DNA of 64,000 nt, taken from assembly GCF_014705715.1 (NCBI RefSeq), contig NZ_JACXLC010000001.1, positions 1,036,457 to 1,100,456 of the forward strand, read 5' to 3'. Numbering within the stretch: position 1 is the first letter of the stretch; every line of letters starts with the position of its first letter. This DNA comes from Erythrobacter rubeus. GTDB lineage: Bacteria > Pseudomonadota > Alphaproteobacteria > Sphingomonadales > Sphingomonadaceae. Shown here piece by piece: positions 1 to 8,608 of the stretch. A model generated the notes under the pieces. It was not told where the DNA came from and made no database searches. It saw nothing but the letters and a program-made list of their open reading frames with translations. Position numbers and translations under genes: made by a program.

Positions 1-762
1 CTCTCCGAATGGGAAGATGACGTTGGGGACTACGACGACAAGCGCAATCTGCCCTCGGTCGACGGGTCGTCGCGCCTCTCACCGCACCTCCATTTCGGTG
101 AGATTTCGCCGATCCAGATATGGCACGCGCTTAAGCACAAGCGCTCCGATGGATGGGATACCTACGAAAGCGAGCTTGTCTGGCGCGACTATGCGCAAAA
201 CGTGATTGCGCAATTCCCGGCCTATCCCAGCGAGAATTACCGCGAAGATTACGACGAGCTGGAATGGCGCGATCCCGACAAGGATGACGATGCCGCCAGC
301 GATCTTCGCGCTTGGCAGAAGGGGCAAACTGGATACCCGATTGTCGATGCCGGGATGCGCCAGCTGTGGCAAACCGGGTGGATGCACAACCGCGTGCGCA
401 TGATTGCCGCCAGCTTTCTGATCAAGCACTTGCTGATCGATTGGCGACGCGGCGAGCAATGGTTTTGGGACACCCTGGTCGATGCGGATTACGCCTCGAA
501 CGCGACGAATTGGCAGTGGGTTTCGGGCACAGGCGTCGATTCCAACATGTTCGTGCGGATCATGGCGCCGCTCAGCCAGTCGGAAAAGTTCTACGCCGCA
601 GGATATATCCGGGAATACGTTCCCGAGCTGGCCAATCTGGATGATAACGAGATTCACGACCCGGCGGATGACAAACGCGGTGACTACCCGGAGAAGATCA
701 TTGCGCACAAAGCGGGCCGTGAGCGCGCGCTGGATGCCTATAACGCGATGAAAAACGGATAG
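1..762 (+). CDS. phr: Deoxyribodipyrimidine photolyase / cryptochrome, C-terminal part (5' end outside window)
   Basis: The frame is open from the first base to the stop at 760-762 and gives 253 residues; the start lies upstream of the window. This is the FAD-binding, DNA-binding helical domain of the cryptochrome/photolyase family, which uses blue light to split cyclobutane pyrimidine dimers. Visible family signatures are SRLSPHLHFGEISP near the start, the QTGYPIVDAGMRQL block, the TGWMHNRVRMI segment and the QWVSGTGVDSNMFVRI stretch that lines the FAD pocket. The N-terminal antenna-binding Rossmann domain is not in the window. It is followed after 53 bases by a cyclopropane fatty acid synthase on the same strand, so the two may be co-transcribed as a stress block. 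Family assignment is secure; photolyase versus cryptochrome-like activity cannot be told from this part alone. Confidence 0.93.
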   Translation, partial: LSEWEDDVGDYDDKRNLPSVDGSSRLSPHLHFGEISPIQIWHALKHKRSDGWDTYESELVWRDYAQNVIAQFPAYPSENYREDYDELEWRDPDKDDDAASDLRAWQKGQTGYPIVDAGMRQLWQTGWMHNRVRMIAASFLIKHLLIDWRRGEQWFWDTLVDADYASNATNWQWVSGTGVDSNMFVRIMAPLSQSEKFYAAGYIREYVPELANLDDNEIHDPADDKRGDYPEKIIAHKAGRERALDAYNAMKNG

Positions 763-815
763 GACCCGCGCTAAGCACCTTGCCCCTGGTATCGGCCTGC
801 GCTTAAGACGCTGCA

Positions 816-2051
816 ATGGATGCGCAGGGGATGAGAGGTGAGCCGCTATTGGCCGGCGGCGCGCGCTTCGCGCCGCAGCCGGGTCTGGTCGCCAAGCTTT
901 TCGCTCCGGGTTTCAAGACCATGCTCGACAGGGTCGATGCAGGTCTGGAAACAGGCTCGCTGACCTCGTACCTGCCCGACGGCACCCGGCGGGTCCTGGG
1001 CGGCCGTGCCCCCGGCTTCGATGTCGAGATTCACCTGAAAGACTGGCGCGCTCTGATCCGGCTCGCAACCAATGGCTCGGTGGGCTGGTATCAGGCTTAT
1101 GAAGCGGGCGAATGGGAGGCTGACAATCATGCCCACCTGTTCGCTTTGTTCGGCGCGAATGCGAGGTCGCTCGGTAACACCGCGCGCAGCATCGGCCCGT
1201 TCCGATGGCTGGCCGCCTTGGCGCACCGGTTCAATCACAACAGCAAGGCCGGATCGGTGCGCAATATCGCCGCGCATTACGACCTCGGCAACGATTTCTA
1301 CAGCGCATGGCTTGACCCGACGATGACCTATTCGAGCGCGCTGGGCCTCGCAGGAAGCGACCTGGTCGCATCGCAAAACCGCAAGCTGGATGCGATTGCC
1401 GAGCGGCTTGCAAACCCCGCCACCGTGCTGGAGATCGGCTGCGGTTGGGGATCGATGGCGCGCAAGCTTGCCGTGGGCGGGGCAAACGTCACCGCGATCA
1501 GCCTTTCCGATGAACAGCTTGCGTTCGCGCGCGCGCACGCCGATCCGGCAATCGATTTCAGGAAACAGGACTATCGCGACGTCGACGGCCAGTTCGATGC
1601 CATCGCGAGTATCGAAATGGTCGAGGCGCTGGGCCGCGAATACTGGCCGGATTTCATGGACTGCGTTGCCCGCAATCTCAGGCCCGGAGGCCGCGCCGCG
1701 ATCCAATATATCTCGATGGCGGATGACCTGTTCGAAACCTATGCGCAGTCTGCCGATTTCATCCAGGCTTACGTCTTCCCCGGCGGGATGCTCATAAAGA
1801 CATCCGAATTCCGCGCTCTCGCCGAAGAGCGAGGGCTGCGCTGGAGCGATCAGGCCGATTTCGGGCGCGACTACGCCGCGACCTTGCGGAATTGGCGCGA
1901 AAACTTCGATATCGCCTTGATGGAGGGACGGCTCCCCAGCGGGTTCGACGATCGCTTCATCGGCCTTTGGCGCTATTACCTTTCATACTGCGAGGGCGGG
2001 TTCCTTTCAGGCAATATCGACGTGCATCAGGTGACACTGATCAAGGATTGA
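816..2051 (+). CDS. cfa: Cyclopropane-fatty-acyl-phospholipid synthase family methyltransferase
   Basis: 411 residues. It transfers a methylene from S-adenosylmethionine onto the double bond of unsaturated acyl chains in membrane phospholipids. Sequence support: the HYDLGNDFY block (about residues 154-162) followed by MTYSSA, the hallmark of CFA/mycolic acid methyltransferases; the SAM-binding EIGCGWG motif (about 206-212); and the IEMVEALG block further on. The extended N-terminal domain (about 1-145) fits the full-length CFA synthase class rather than a short methyltransferase. It sits between the photolyase gene and a serine hydrolase lipoprotein, all on the plus strand, consistent with a membrane/light-stress group. 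Within the broader family, closely related enzymes can methylate other lipids, so the precise substrate is inferred. Confidence 0.9.
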   Translation: MDAQGMRGEPLLAGGARFAPQPGLVAKLFAPGFKTMLDRVDAGLETGSLTSYLPDGTRRVLGGRAPGFDVEIHLKDWRALIRLATNGSVGWYQAYEAGEWEADNHAHLFALFGANARSLGNTARSIGPFRWLAALAHRFNHNSKAGSVRNIAAHYDLGNDFYSAWLDPTMTYSSALGLAGSDLVASQNRKLDAIAERLANPATVLEIGCGWGSMARKLAVGGANVTAISLSDEQLAFARAHADPAIDFRKQDYRDVDGQFDAIASIEMVEALGREYWPDFMDCVARNLRPGGRAAIQYISMADDLFETYAQSADFIQAYVFPGGMLIKTSEFRALAEERGLRWSDQADFGRDYAATLRNWRENFDIALMEGRLPSGFDDRFIGLWRYYLSYCEGGFLSGNIDVHQVTLIKD

Positions 2052-2078
2052 ACGGGCGAGGGCCACCAGGAGAATAAA

Positions 2079-3275
2079 ATGAAATTGCGCGATCTGATGG
2101 TCACCGGAGCAGCGGCGATCGCTCTCGTATCCTGCACCGGCACCGTTGCACCGGGCGTAGCAGTGAACACCGCTCCGCTGGAGCCGGTGCAGCTGGTCAG
2201 CCCACCCGAGCGCGATCAATCCGAATTGCAGGTCCTGTTCTGGGACGATGCGCAGCGTTCGGCGCGGTTTCGCGATATGGAGAGCTGGTTTGCAGGCCAC
2301 GAAGTTCCTGCCGCATCCGATCCGCGCGCGCTCCCGCAGGGGCAGCCGCTCAGCGCGGATATTCAGAGCGACCTTGCCGAGCTGATGTCTAAGACCAGCG
2401 CCGCGGGCGTGATGGTGCTGCAGGACGGCGCGGTGCGATATGAGAATTACGGTCTGGGGTTTGGTGCAACCGACCGCTGGACCAGCTTTTCGGTCGCAAA
2501 GAGCTTCACCTCCACGCTGCTGGGCGCGGCGCTCAAGGACGGTTTCATTGCCAGTCTCGACGATCCGGTGATCAAGTATATCCCCGGGCTCGCAGGCTCT
2601 GCCTATGACGGCGTGACGGTGCGGCAGATCGCAACCATGACGAGCGGTGTTGCCTGGAACGAGGATTACACCGATCCGAACAGCGATGTGGCGCAGATGA
2701 ACCGCTATGTCGTTGAATACGGGCCCGATGCCATTGTGGCGCAAATGAAGACGCTGGAGCGCGAAGCGGAGCCCGGAGAGAAATGGGTCTACAAGACGGG
2801 TGAGACGAACCTGATCGGACTTCTCGTCGAAAACGCTGTCGGATTGCCGCTGGCCGAATACGCGCAGGAGAAGATCGTCGAGCCGACAGGCTTTGAAGGC
2901 GGCTTATTCTGGATGATTGACCCGCGCGGCGGCAATATCGGCGGGTGCTGCTTGTCTCTGCGCCTTGCCGATTATGCCCGCATGGGGCAATTCGCGCTGG
3001 AGGGCGGGGCGGATGTCGTGCCGGAGGGATGGTTCGCCGAAGCAGGCGATTCCCTCGTCGATTTCGGCGATACCGGTTTCGGCTATGGCTATCAGTGGTG
3101 GACCTTCCCCGGCGGCAATTACGGCGCACAGGGCATTTTCGGACAGGCCATCACCATCGTTCCGGAAAAGAACCTGGTCGTTGCGATTGTCAGCAACTGG
3201 CCGCAGGCGACATCCAGCGATAATCGCGCAATGGCGCGCGCTGTGGTCGAGAAAATCGCCGCGGCCAGCGAATGA
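2079..3275 (+). CDS. Serine hydrolase lipoprotein, beta-lactamase / 6-aminohexanoate-dimer-hydrolase fold
   Basis: 398 residues, preceded by an AGGAGA-type ribosome binding site. The N-terminus is a lipoprotein signal peptide with lipobox LVSC (Cys19), so the mature protein should be anchored in the cell envelope. The catalytic SxxK motif is SVAK (Ser138-Lys141) within a FSVAKSFTS context typical of class C beta-lactamase-like serine hydrolases. The later VYKTGETNLIG block corresponds to the family's second motif, in which a Tyr acts as general base. A glycine-rich GYGYQWW segment near the C-terminus is also typical of the NylB/EstB branch. The substrate is unknown; the family includes esterases, amidases and peptidases, so a call of beta-lactamase would be unjustified. 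It starts 27 bases after the CFA synthase stop. Confidence 0.85.
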   Translation: MKLRDLMVTGAAAIALVSCTGTVAPGVAVNTAPLEPVQLVSPPERDQSELQVLFWDDAQRSARFRDMESWFAGHEVPAASDPRALPQGQPLSADIQSDLAELMSKTSAAGVMVLQDGAVRYENYGLGFGATDRWTSFSVAKSFTSTLLGAALKDGFIASLDDPVIKYIPGLAGSAYDGVTVRQIATMTSGVAWNEDYTDPNSDVAQMNRYVVEYGPDAIVAQMKTLEREAEPGEKWVYKTGETNLIGLLVENAVGLPLAEYAQEKIVEPTGFEGGLFWMIDPRGGNIGGCCLSLRLADYARMGQFALEGGADVVPEGWFAEAGDSLVDFGDTGFGYGYQWWTFPGGNYGAQGIFGQAITIVPEKNLVVAIVSNWPQATSSDNRAMARAVVEKIAAASE

Positions 3276-3296
3276 TCGCGCCGCTTTCCGCGGGGG

Positions 3297-3644
3297 TCAG
3301 ATTGCGGTGCGGATGATCCCGGTGTTGCTGTAACGCTGCAGGATATTGTCGTGCACGATCGGGCTGAGCAGCTCGGTAAATGCGCAGCCGACGATGCAAT
3401 TGTCCCACCAGACGACTTCGGATTGCAGCGATTCGAGCCCCGGCAGCGTCAGCCAGCAGACCTGACCTTCATGCATGCGGTTGATCGACGCAGCGGAAAA
3501 GCCGGAGATCGACAGATCCTGGACCACACTCTGAAACGCGCGGCCACCCGATGCCCGCAAAGTGGCTGGGATAGTAAGCTTAGTGCGCGGCGCGCAGCGA
3601 TCTTCCTGCGCGGCAACCCTGTATGTATCGTTTTCGCTCGGCAT
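3297..3644 (-). CDS. PilZ domain protein (putative c-di-GMP receptor)
   Basis: 115 residues from the ATG at 3644; a TTG seven codons upstream (3665) is an alternative. PilZ domains bind cyclic di-GMP. The protein shows an arginine-rich N-terminal region (EDRCAPRTKL) resembling the RxxxR switch, followed by the D/N-x-S-x-x-G motif as DLSISGFSA, and a beta-barrel-like pattern with WWDNCIVGCAF. It is a stand-alone PilZ domain with no effector domain attached. The arginine spacing is slightly atypical, so ligand binding is inferred. Upstream lie three direct GACCAACC repeats and a CtrA-like site (separate entries), suggesting its own promoter rather than read-through from the SDR gene 150 bases upstream. 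Confidence 0.82.
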   Translation of the reverse strand: MPSENDTYRVAAQEDRCAPRTKLTIPATLRASGGRAFQSVVQDLSISGFSAASINRMHEGQVCWLTLPGLESLQSEVVWWDNCIVGCAFTELLSPIVHDNILQRYSNTGIIRTAI

Positions 3645-3670
3645 AGCCTTACAAAGCCTTCTCAATCAGC

Positions 3671-3709
3671 GGTTGGTCTCTTCGCCGGTTGGTCTTTGGT
3701 AGGTTGGTC
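3671..3709 (-). repeat. Three direct repeats of GACCAACC upstream of the PilZ gene
   Basis: On the plus strand GGTTGGTC occurs at 3671-3678, 3687-3694 and 3702-3709, with start-to-start spacing of 16 and 15 bases. All three copies are exact. Read on the minus strand they are GACCAACC copies placed 27-65 bases before the PilZ ATG. Spacing near one and a half helical turns could place a regulator on successive faces; this is inference. Confidence 0.55.
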
Positions 3710-3754
3710 AATCGGGGGCATCGACCATCCGGCCTTTCCACTGTCTTGCACGAA

Positions 3755-3773
3755 ATGGTTAACGCATCGTTAG
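3755..3773 (-). promoter_or_regulatory. CtrA-like binding site upstream of the PilZ gene
   Basis: Plus strand reads ATGGTTAA then seven bases then TTAG, i.e. TTAA-N7-TTAG with a complete TTAACCAT half site on the minus strand. The alphaproteobacterial CtrA consensus is TTAA-N7-TTAA, so one base differs. It lies about 110-130 bases upstream of the PilZ ATG. CtrA control of motility and c-di-GMP genes is established in several alphaproteobacteria; action here is inferred. Confidence 0.4.
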
Positions 3774-3815
3774 GATTGCGTTTTTGTGAGCCGCCTCGAA
3801 GGCTTAGCGTCAGGT

Positions 3816-4532
3816 CTAGCTTTCCACCCGTTCGCGGTGGCCGGTCGCGAAGTCTTCCTGAAGCAGGGCGACGATCCGTTCCGCCACCTTTTCAGGGGGT
3901 TTGACAGTTTCGGGGTTTTCCCCCGGATAGGCGCGAGCGCGCATTTCCGTGCGCGTCGCTCCCGGATCGACGATCGCCACACGAAGCGGGCTCAGCTTCT
4001 CGACTTCGGCAGCGTAGGTGTCGAGGAGATTGTCGAACGCCGCCTTGGTCGATCCATAGGCGCCCCAGAAGGCCCGCGGACCGGCCCCGACGCTGGAGGT
4101 GAGGCCGATGATCCGGCCGTTTTCGGCGCGGCGAAGCAGCGGATCGAACGACGCGATCAGGGCCTGCGTTGCCACGAAATTCGTCATCACGGCCTGCGTG
4201 AACTGCTTCGGATCAATCTGCGAAACCGGTGTGAGCTCCGGCAAGTAAGCTGCTGAAAGTACGAGTATATCGAGCGTCTCCCACCGTCCAGCAATGGCCC
4301 CGGCGAGCCTGCCGACGGCATCCGCCTCGGTAAGATCCAGCGGCGCGATGGTCGAAGTGCCGCCGGCTGCGTGGATTGTGTCCTCGACCTCTTCCAGCGC
4401 CTTCACCTTTCGCGCCACCAGAATGACATGCGCCCCGGCCTCGGCCAGAGCGATTGCGGTCGCCGCGCCAATTCCGCGGCTCGCGCCGGTGACAAGGGCG
4501 GTTTGCCCTTCTAGCGGTTTCGTATCTGTCAT
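3816..4532 (-). CDS. Short-chain dehydrogenase/reductase (SDR)
   Basis: 238 residues of the classical SDR family. The N-terminal NAD(P)-binding motif is TGASRGIGAA (TGxxxGxG), the strand after it carries a basic residue (VARK), and the active-site elements SSVG and YGSTKAAF (YxxxK) are present. It begins 3 bases after the purF stop, so it is very likely the second gene of a purF-SDR operon. The substrate cannot be deduced; this position next to purF is familiar in Sphingomonadales from memory, but no purine-pathway role is implied. The protein is of normal length with all catalytic residues. Confidence 0.88.
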   Translation of the reverse strand: MTDTKPLEGQTALVTGASRGIGAATAIALAEAGAHVILVARKVKALEEVEDTIHAAGGTSTIAPLDLTEADAVGRLAGAIAGRWETLDILVLSAAYLPELTPVSQIDPKQFTQAVMTNFVATQALIASFDPLLRRAENGRIIGLTSSVGAGPRAFWGAYGSTKAAFDNLLDTYAAEVEKLSPLRVAIVDPGATRTEMRARAYPGENPETVKPPEKVAERIVALLQEDFATGHRERVES

Positions 4533-4535
4533 GGG

Positions 4536-6023
4536 TCAGGCGGCCTTGGGATCTGCAAAGGGAAGTTCGGCGGTCTTCTGGTCCGATCCGCCCAGATCGG
4601 TCAGCGATGTCGGATAATCGCCGGTGAAGCAGGCATCGCAGAATTGCGGGCAGGAATTGTCTCGCCCCTTCGCGCCCACGGCGCGGTAAAGGCCGTCGAT
4701 CGAGATGAAGGCAAGACTGTCTGCCTTGATGAATTCGCGCATCGGCTCAAGCTCCATGCGCGCCGCGAGCAGTTTCGACCGTTCCGGCGTATCGACGCCA
4801 TAGAAGCAGCTATGCGCGGTCGGCGGGCTCGCCACGCGGAAATGCACTTCGCTCGCACCGGCCTCGCGCATCATCTCGACGATTTTCATGCTGGTGGTGC
4901 CGCGCACGATGGAATCGTCGATCAGCACGATGCGCTTTCCGGCGACGAGCCCGCGATTGGCGTTGTGCTTGCGTTTCACGCCAGAATGGCGGGCGCTGTC
5001 CGATGGTTGGATGAAGGTCCGCCCGACATAGTGCGAACGAATGATCCCGAGCTCGAAGGGGACGCCCGATTGCTGGGCATAGCCGATCGCCGCCGGCACG
5101 CCGCTGTCTGGCACCGGTACAACGAGATCGACATCGCACGGTGCCTCGATAGCGAGTTCGGTGCCGATGGCCTTGCGCGCTTCATAGACGCTCTGCCCGG
5201 CAAAAATGCTGTCCGGGCGGCTGAAATAGACATGTTCGAAAATGCAGGGGCGAGGGGCGGGGTTGCCGAACGGGTGGACGCTCTTGATCTCGCCTGAGAA
5301 ATCCACCTGCAGCAATTCGCCCGGCTCGACCTCGCGGATCAGCTCTGCACCGATCACGTCGAAGGCAACGCTTTCGCTGGCGAACACCACCGCGTCGCCC
5401 ATCCGCCCCATCACCAGCGGGCGGATGCCGAGCGGGTCGCGGCAGGCGATCATGCCTTCGGGCGTCATCACGATCAGCGCATACGCGCCTTCGACCAAGC
5501 GCAGCGCATCGATCAAGCGGTCCGCAATCGTGGGGTACCGGCTCGTCGCGACGAGGTGGATGATGACTTCTGTGTCCGAGGTGGACTGGAAGATCGAACC
5601 CTTGCCCACCAGGTCTTTACGCAGCGCTCTGGCGTTGGAGATATTGCCATTATGCGCCACCGCAAAGCCGCCGCTGGCAAGCTCGGCATAAAGCGGCTGC
5701 ACATTGCGCAGGCCCGAGCCGCCCGTGGTCGAATAACGGACATGGCCCGCCGACATGTGGCCGGGCAGTTCCGCAATCGCCTCTGACGAGGAGAAATTCT
5801 CGGCCACATGGCCAAGCCCGCGCCGCGAATAGAATTCGGTTCCATCGTAGCTGGTGATCCCCACGGCTTCCTGACCGCGGTGCTGGAGCGCATGAAGGCC
5901 GAGCGCAGTTGCCGCAGAGGCATCGGCTGCGTTGATCGCGCCGAAAACGCCGCATTCCTCGCTCAGCTTGTCGCCATCTGCATCCAGATATGGATGCGTA
6001 ACATTGGAGAGCGTGTGTGCCAT
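4536..6023 (-). CDS. purF: Amidophosphoribosyltransferase (glutamine PRPP amidotransferase)
   Basis: 495 residues from the ATG at 6023; a TTG at 6086 would add 21 poorly conserved residues. It makes 5-phosphoribosylamine from PRPP and glutamine, the first committed step of purine synthesis. The N-terminal glutaminase domain has the Cys nucleophile (Cys24 in SEECGVFG), implying removal of a short propeptide. The C-terminal phosphoribosyltransferase domain has the PRPP loop VLIDDSIVRGTT. Cysteines in PCIFEHVYF, SCFYGVDTP and CDACFTGDYP match the positions that bind the [4Fe-4S] cluster in the Bacillus-type enzyme, so an oxygen-sensitive cluster form is expected. The downstream SDR is likely translationally close-coupled (3-base gap). 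Confidence 0.96.
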   Translation of the reverse strand: MAHTLSNVTHPYLDADGDKLSEECGVFGAINAADASAATALGLHALQHRGQEAVGITSYDGTEFYSRRGLGHVAENFSSSEAIAELPGHMSAGHVRYSTTGGSGLRNVQPLYAELASGGFAVAHNGNISNARALRKDLVGKGSIFQSTSDTEVIIHLVATSRYPTIADRLIDALRLVEGAYALIVMTPEGMIACRDPLGIRPLVMGRMGDAVVFASESVAFDVIGAELIREVEPGELLQVDFSGEIKSVHPFGNPAPRPCIFEHVYFSRPDSIFAGQSVYEARKAIGTELAIEAPCDVDLVVPVPDSGVPAAIGYAQQSGVPFELGIIRSHYVGRTFIQPSDSARHSGVKRKHNANRGLVAGKRIVLIDDSIVRGTTSMKIVEMMREAGASEVHFRVASPPTAHSCFYGVDTPERSKLLAARMELEPMREFIKADSLAFISIDGLYRAVGAKGRDNSCPQFCDACFTGDYPTSLTDLGGSDQKTAELPFADPKAA

Positions 6024-6139
6024 CGCCAGACCTGTCCGCTGCGCTGCCCGGTGGAGTGCGTGCTCAATGGCGATGTTGCGGTTCAATTACAAGTGCGGTG
6101 AGACGGCCTGTGCCCTCATTTTTCGCCCCGCCGCCGGAA

Positions 6140-6154
6140 CTCTCGCAGCGAGAG
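6140..6154. repeat. 15-base inverted repeat between purF and lolC
   Basis: CTCTCGCAGCGAGAG is a perfect 7-base inverted repeat around a single central A, in the divergent purF/lolC intergenic region. It could be an operator or the base of a short RNA hairpin; nothing in the sequence decides which. Confidence 0.35.
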
Positions 6155-6252
6155 GCGCTTTACTCACAATATCGAGCGGCAGGCGGATTGTGTGAAGGTG
6201 ATGTGGCCTCTACAGCCTGCGTTCAGCATCACCGGGCCAGCGCAACTTTTCC

Positions 6253-7491
6253 ATGCTTACACCTTTTGAACGAATGATCGCCAAGCGTTACCTGTGGCCG
6301 GGTAAGGGTGAGGCCTTCATCGCGCTCGTCGCTGGAATATCGGTCGGCGTCGTGATGCTGTCGGTTGCCATGCTCGTGCTCGTTATGAGCGTAATGGGCG
6401 GCTTCCGCGGGGAAATGCTTGACAAGTTTGCTGGCCTTAACGGTCATGCCGTGGTGCAGGCCTATGGCGGCAAGCTTGATAACTGGGAGACGACGCTCGA
6501 TCAGGTGCGCTCGACCGAGGGCGTTGTCAGCGCCTCGCCGCTGATCGAACAGCCTCTGCTCGCCAGCTTCAATGGACGGGCGGTCGCCATTTTCGTGCGC
6601 GGCCATACGGACGAAGACATTGCCGCTCTCGGAGACAAGGTGCTGTTAGGCAATATCGCGGATATCCAGCCGGACAGCGGTAAGGTGGCGATCGGATCGC
6701 GGCTCGCCTCCAATATCGGTGCGCGGGTCGGCGACACGATCACGATCATCAATCCGCAGGGGCGCGTGACTCCCTTCGGCACTTCGATCCGCCAAGTGGG
6801 ATATGAAGTCGGCGCGATCTTCGAAATCGGGCTTTACGATTTCGATGAGACATTCGTGATGATGCCGATGCAGGACGCACAGAAGCTCCTATTGCTCGGC
6901 GACACGGTCGGACTGATCGAGGTGACGGTGACCGACCCGGACAATGTCGGTGAAATCCTTGAGCCAGTGCGCGATACACTGGTGGGACGGGCGGCGATTG
7001 CCGACTGGAAGGAAATCAATTCGACGCTGTTCGAGGCACTGGAGGTCGAGCGTGTCGCGATGTTCTTCGTTCTCAGTTTCATGGTGCTGGTGGCGTCTTT
7101 TAATATCCTTTCGAGCTTGGTGATGCTGGTGCGCGCGAAGACGCGCGATATTGCGATCATGCGCACCATGGGCGCGACGCGGCGCAGCCTGCTCAAGATA
7201 TTCGTGACCACCGGTACCACCATCGGGACCATGGGAACGGTCGCGGGATTGGCGCTGGGTTTCCTGCTTCTCTATTTCCGCAACCCGATCGTCGACGGGG
7301 TCGCGTTCCTGACCGGGGTCGAAATCTGGGATCCGAGCGTGCGGTTCCTCACATCGCTCCCGGTGCGGGTAGAGCCGCTTGAAATCATCGGCATCACGGC
7401 TCTAGGCATCGGTTTGAGTTTCCTCGCGACGCTCTATCCAGCGATGAAGGCGTCCAATACCGATCCGGTACAGGTGCTGCGATATGAGTAG
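6253..7491 (+). CDS. lolC: Lipoprotein-releasing ABC transporter permease, LolC/LolE family
   Basis: 412 residues. With LolD it extracts mature lipoproteins from the inner membrane and hands them to LolA. One N-terminal transmembrane helix (about 25-48, [20 protein letters not shown]) precedes a large periplasmic MacB-like domain (about 50-265). A C-terminal cluster of three helices then carries the FtsX-like permease signature around [18 protein letters not shown]. Sphingomonads usually have a single LolC/E-type permease (LolF) instead of separate LolC and LolE, so a homodimer with LolD is expected. No clear Shine-Dalgarno precedes the ATG. The gene overlaps lolD by 8 bases, indicating an operon. 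Confidence 0.93.
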   Translation: MLTPFERMIAKRYLWPGKGEAFIALVAGISVGVVMLSVAMLVLVMSVMGGFRGEMLDKFAGLNGHAVVQAYGGKLDNWETTLDQVRSTEGVVSASPLIEQPLLASFNGRAVAIFVRGHTDEDIAALGDKVLLGNIADIQPDSGKVAIGSRLASNIGARVGDTITIINPQGRVTPFGTSIRQVGYEVGAIFEIGLYDFDETFVMMPMQDAQKLLLLGDTVGLIEVTVTDPDNVGEILEPVRDTLVGRAAIADWKEINSTLFEALEVERVAMFFVLSFMVLVASFNILSSLVMLVRAKTRDIAIMRTMGATRRSLLKIFVTTGTTIGTMGTVAGLALGFLLLYFRNPIVDGVAFLTGVEIWDPSVRFLTSLPVRVEPLEIIGITALGIGLSFLATLYPAMKASNTDPVQVLRYE

Positions 7492-8164
7492 TGCTAAACC
7501 GATCGTATCGCTGCGCGGGCTCAAGCGCACTTTCGAACAGGGCGGCCAGCGCATCGAGGTGCTACGCGGCGTCGATCTCGACATCATGCCAGGTGAAATT
7601 GTCGCGCTGCTAGGGCCCTCGGGCTCGGGCAAATCGACGATGCTGCAGGCGGTCGGCTTGCTCGAAGGCGGGTTCGAAGGTTCGATCGGGATCGCAGGAG
7701 AGGCGGCGGAGACGCTGCCCACGGACCAGCGGACGCGGCTTCGGCGCGAGCATCTGGGCTTTGTGTACCAGTTCCACCATCTACTTCCCGATTTCGACGC
7801 GACGGAGAACGTGGTCATGCCGCAGATGATTGCGGGCACTTCTCGCGATGCGGCGCTTGAGCGCGCTCAGAGCCTTCTCAAGAGCCTGGGCCTCGGTCAT
7901 CGCCTGTCCCACCGACCGAGCCAGCTGTCGGGCGGTGAGCAGCAACGGGTCGCGGTGGCGCGCGCTCTCGCCAATCAGCCGACGCTGGTGCTTGCCGATG
8001 AACCCACCGGCAACCTCGATGAGACAACCTCGGACACGGTACTCGGCCAGTTTCTTGAGCTGGTGCGGGGCGAGGGCAGCGCCGCGCTGGTCGCGACCCA
8101 TAACGAACGTCTTGCTAGCCGCATGGACCGGGTGGTTCGCTTGCATGACGGCGTCCTCAGTTAA
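7484..8164 (+). CDS. lolD: Lipoprotein-releasing ABC transporter ATP-binding protein LolD
   Basis: 226 residues, the ATPase of the Lol complex on the cytoplasmic face. Motifs in order: Walker [10 protein letters not shown] (about 43-51), Q-loop in [19 protein letters not shown] signature [15 protein letters not shown], Walker [14 protein letters not shown], and the switch His in VATHNERLA. The HHLLPDF sequence after the Q-loop is typical of LolD. It overlaps the permease gene by 8 bases, which fixes its role. Confidence 0.95.
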   Translation: MSSAKPIVSLRGLKRTFEQGGQRIEVLRGVDLDIMPGEIVALLGPSGSGKSTMLQAVGLLEGGFEGSIGIAGEAAETLPTDQRTRLRREHLGFVYQFHHLLPDFDATENVVMPQMIAGTSRDAALERAQSLLKSLGLGHRLSHRPSQLSGGEQQRVAVARALANQPTLVLADEPTGNLDETTSDTVLGQFLELVRGEGSAALVATHNERLASRMDRVVRLHDGVLS

Positions 8165-8213
8165 TGCGGACCCATCCTCGATTTTGACCGTTGGAGGGCA
8201 AAAGGAGGATTTA

Positions 8214-8495
8214 ATGTCTGACCATCCAAGCACTTACAAAGGCACTCCGCTGGAAACCGGCGAACATGCATGGGACGATCGCGCCGCGCTGCATGCCGCC
8301 GATGACGGTGATGGCGTGCTCGACGGGATGAAGGCGCTGCGCCGCGGCACCTTTGCGGAAATGATCCGGCATGTCGCCATGCTTCCGGAGGATGAGCGGT
8401 CGCGCTACGTGATCGAGAAGCTTGGCGACCGTGAATATTCCGCCGCAGAAGCAGTCGAGCTTGCAGCGCGCGATGACTTTCCCTCGGCTGACTGA
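8214..8495 (+). CDS. Conserved hypothetical small acidic protein
   Basis: 93 residues. The start is set by a strong AGGAGG-like site (8203-8209) just before ATG 8214. The protein is soluble and acidic, without membrane segment or signal peptide; a helical segment GTFAEMIRHVAMLPEDERSR and a C-terminal EYSAAEAVELAAR resemble a small regulatory or adaptor fold. I do not recognise a named family. It follows lolD by 49 bases and may share its transcript. Function unknown. Confidence 0.7.
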   Translation: MSDHPSTYKGTPLETGEHAWDDRAALHAADDGDGVLDGMKALRRGTFAEMIRHVAMLPEDERSRYVIEKLGDREYSAAEAVELAARDDFPSAD

Positions 8496-8608
8496 GCCGC
8501 GCTGGGCTCAACGCTCGCAAAAGATGCCGGTCTGCCGTTCACCGATCGTGGCTATCCTTTACCGAAAGCTGGGCTAAGCTGATCGCCGCATTTTAAGGGG
8601 GACCAATC

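Noticed and set aside
2079..3275. Antibiotic-resistance beta-lactamase
   Set aside because: SxxK is shared with many esterases and amidases, and the protein is a lipoprotein with the NylB/EstB-like pattern; resistance cannot be claimed.
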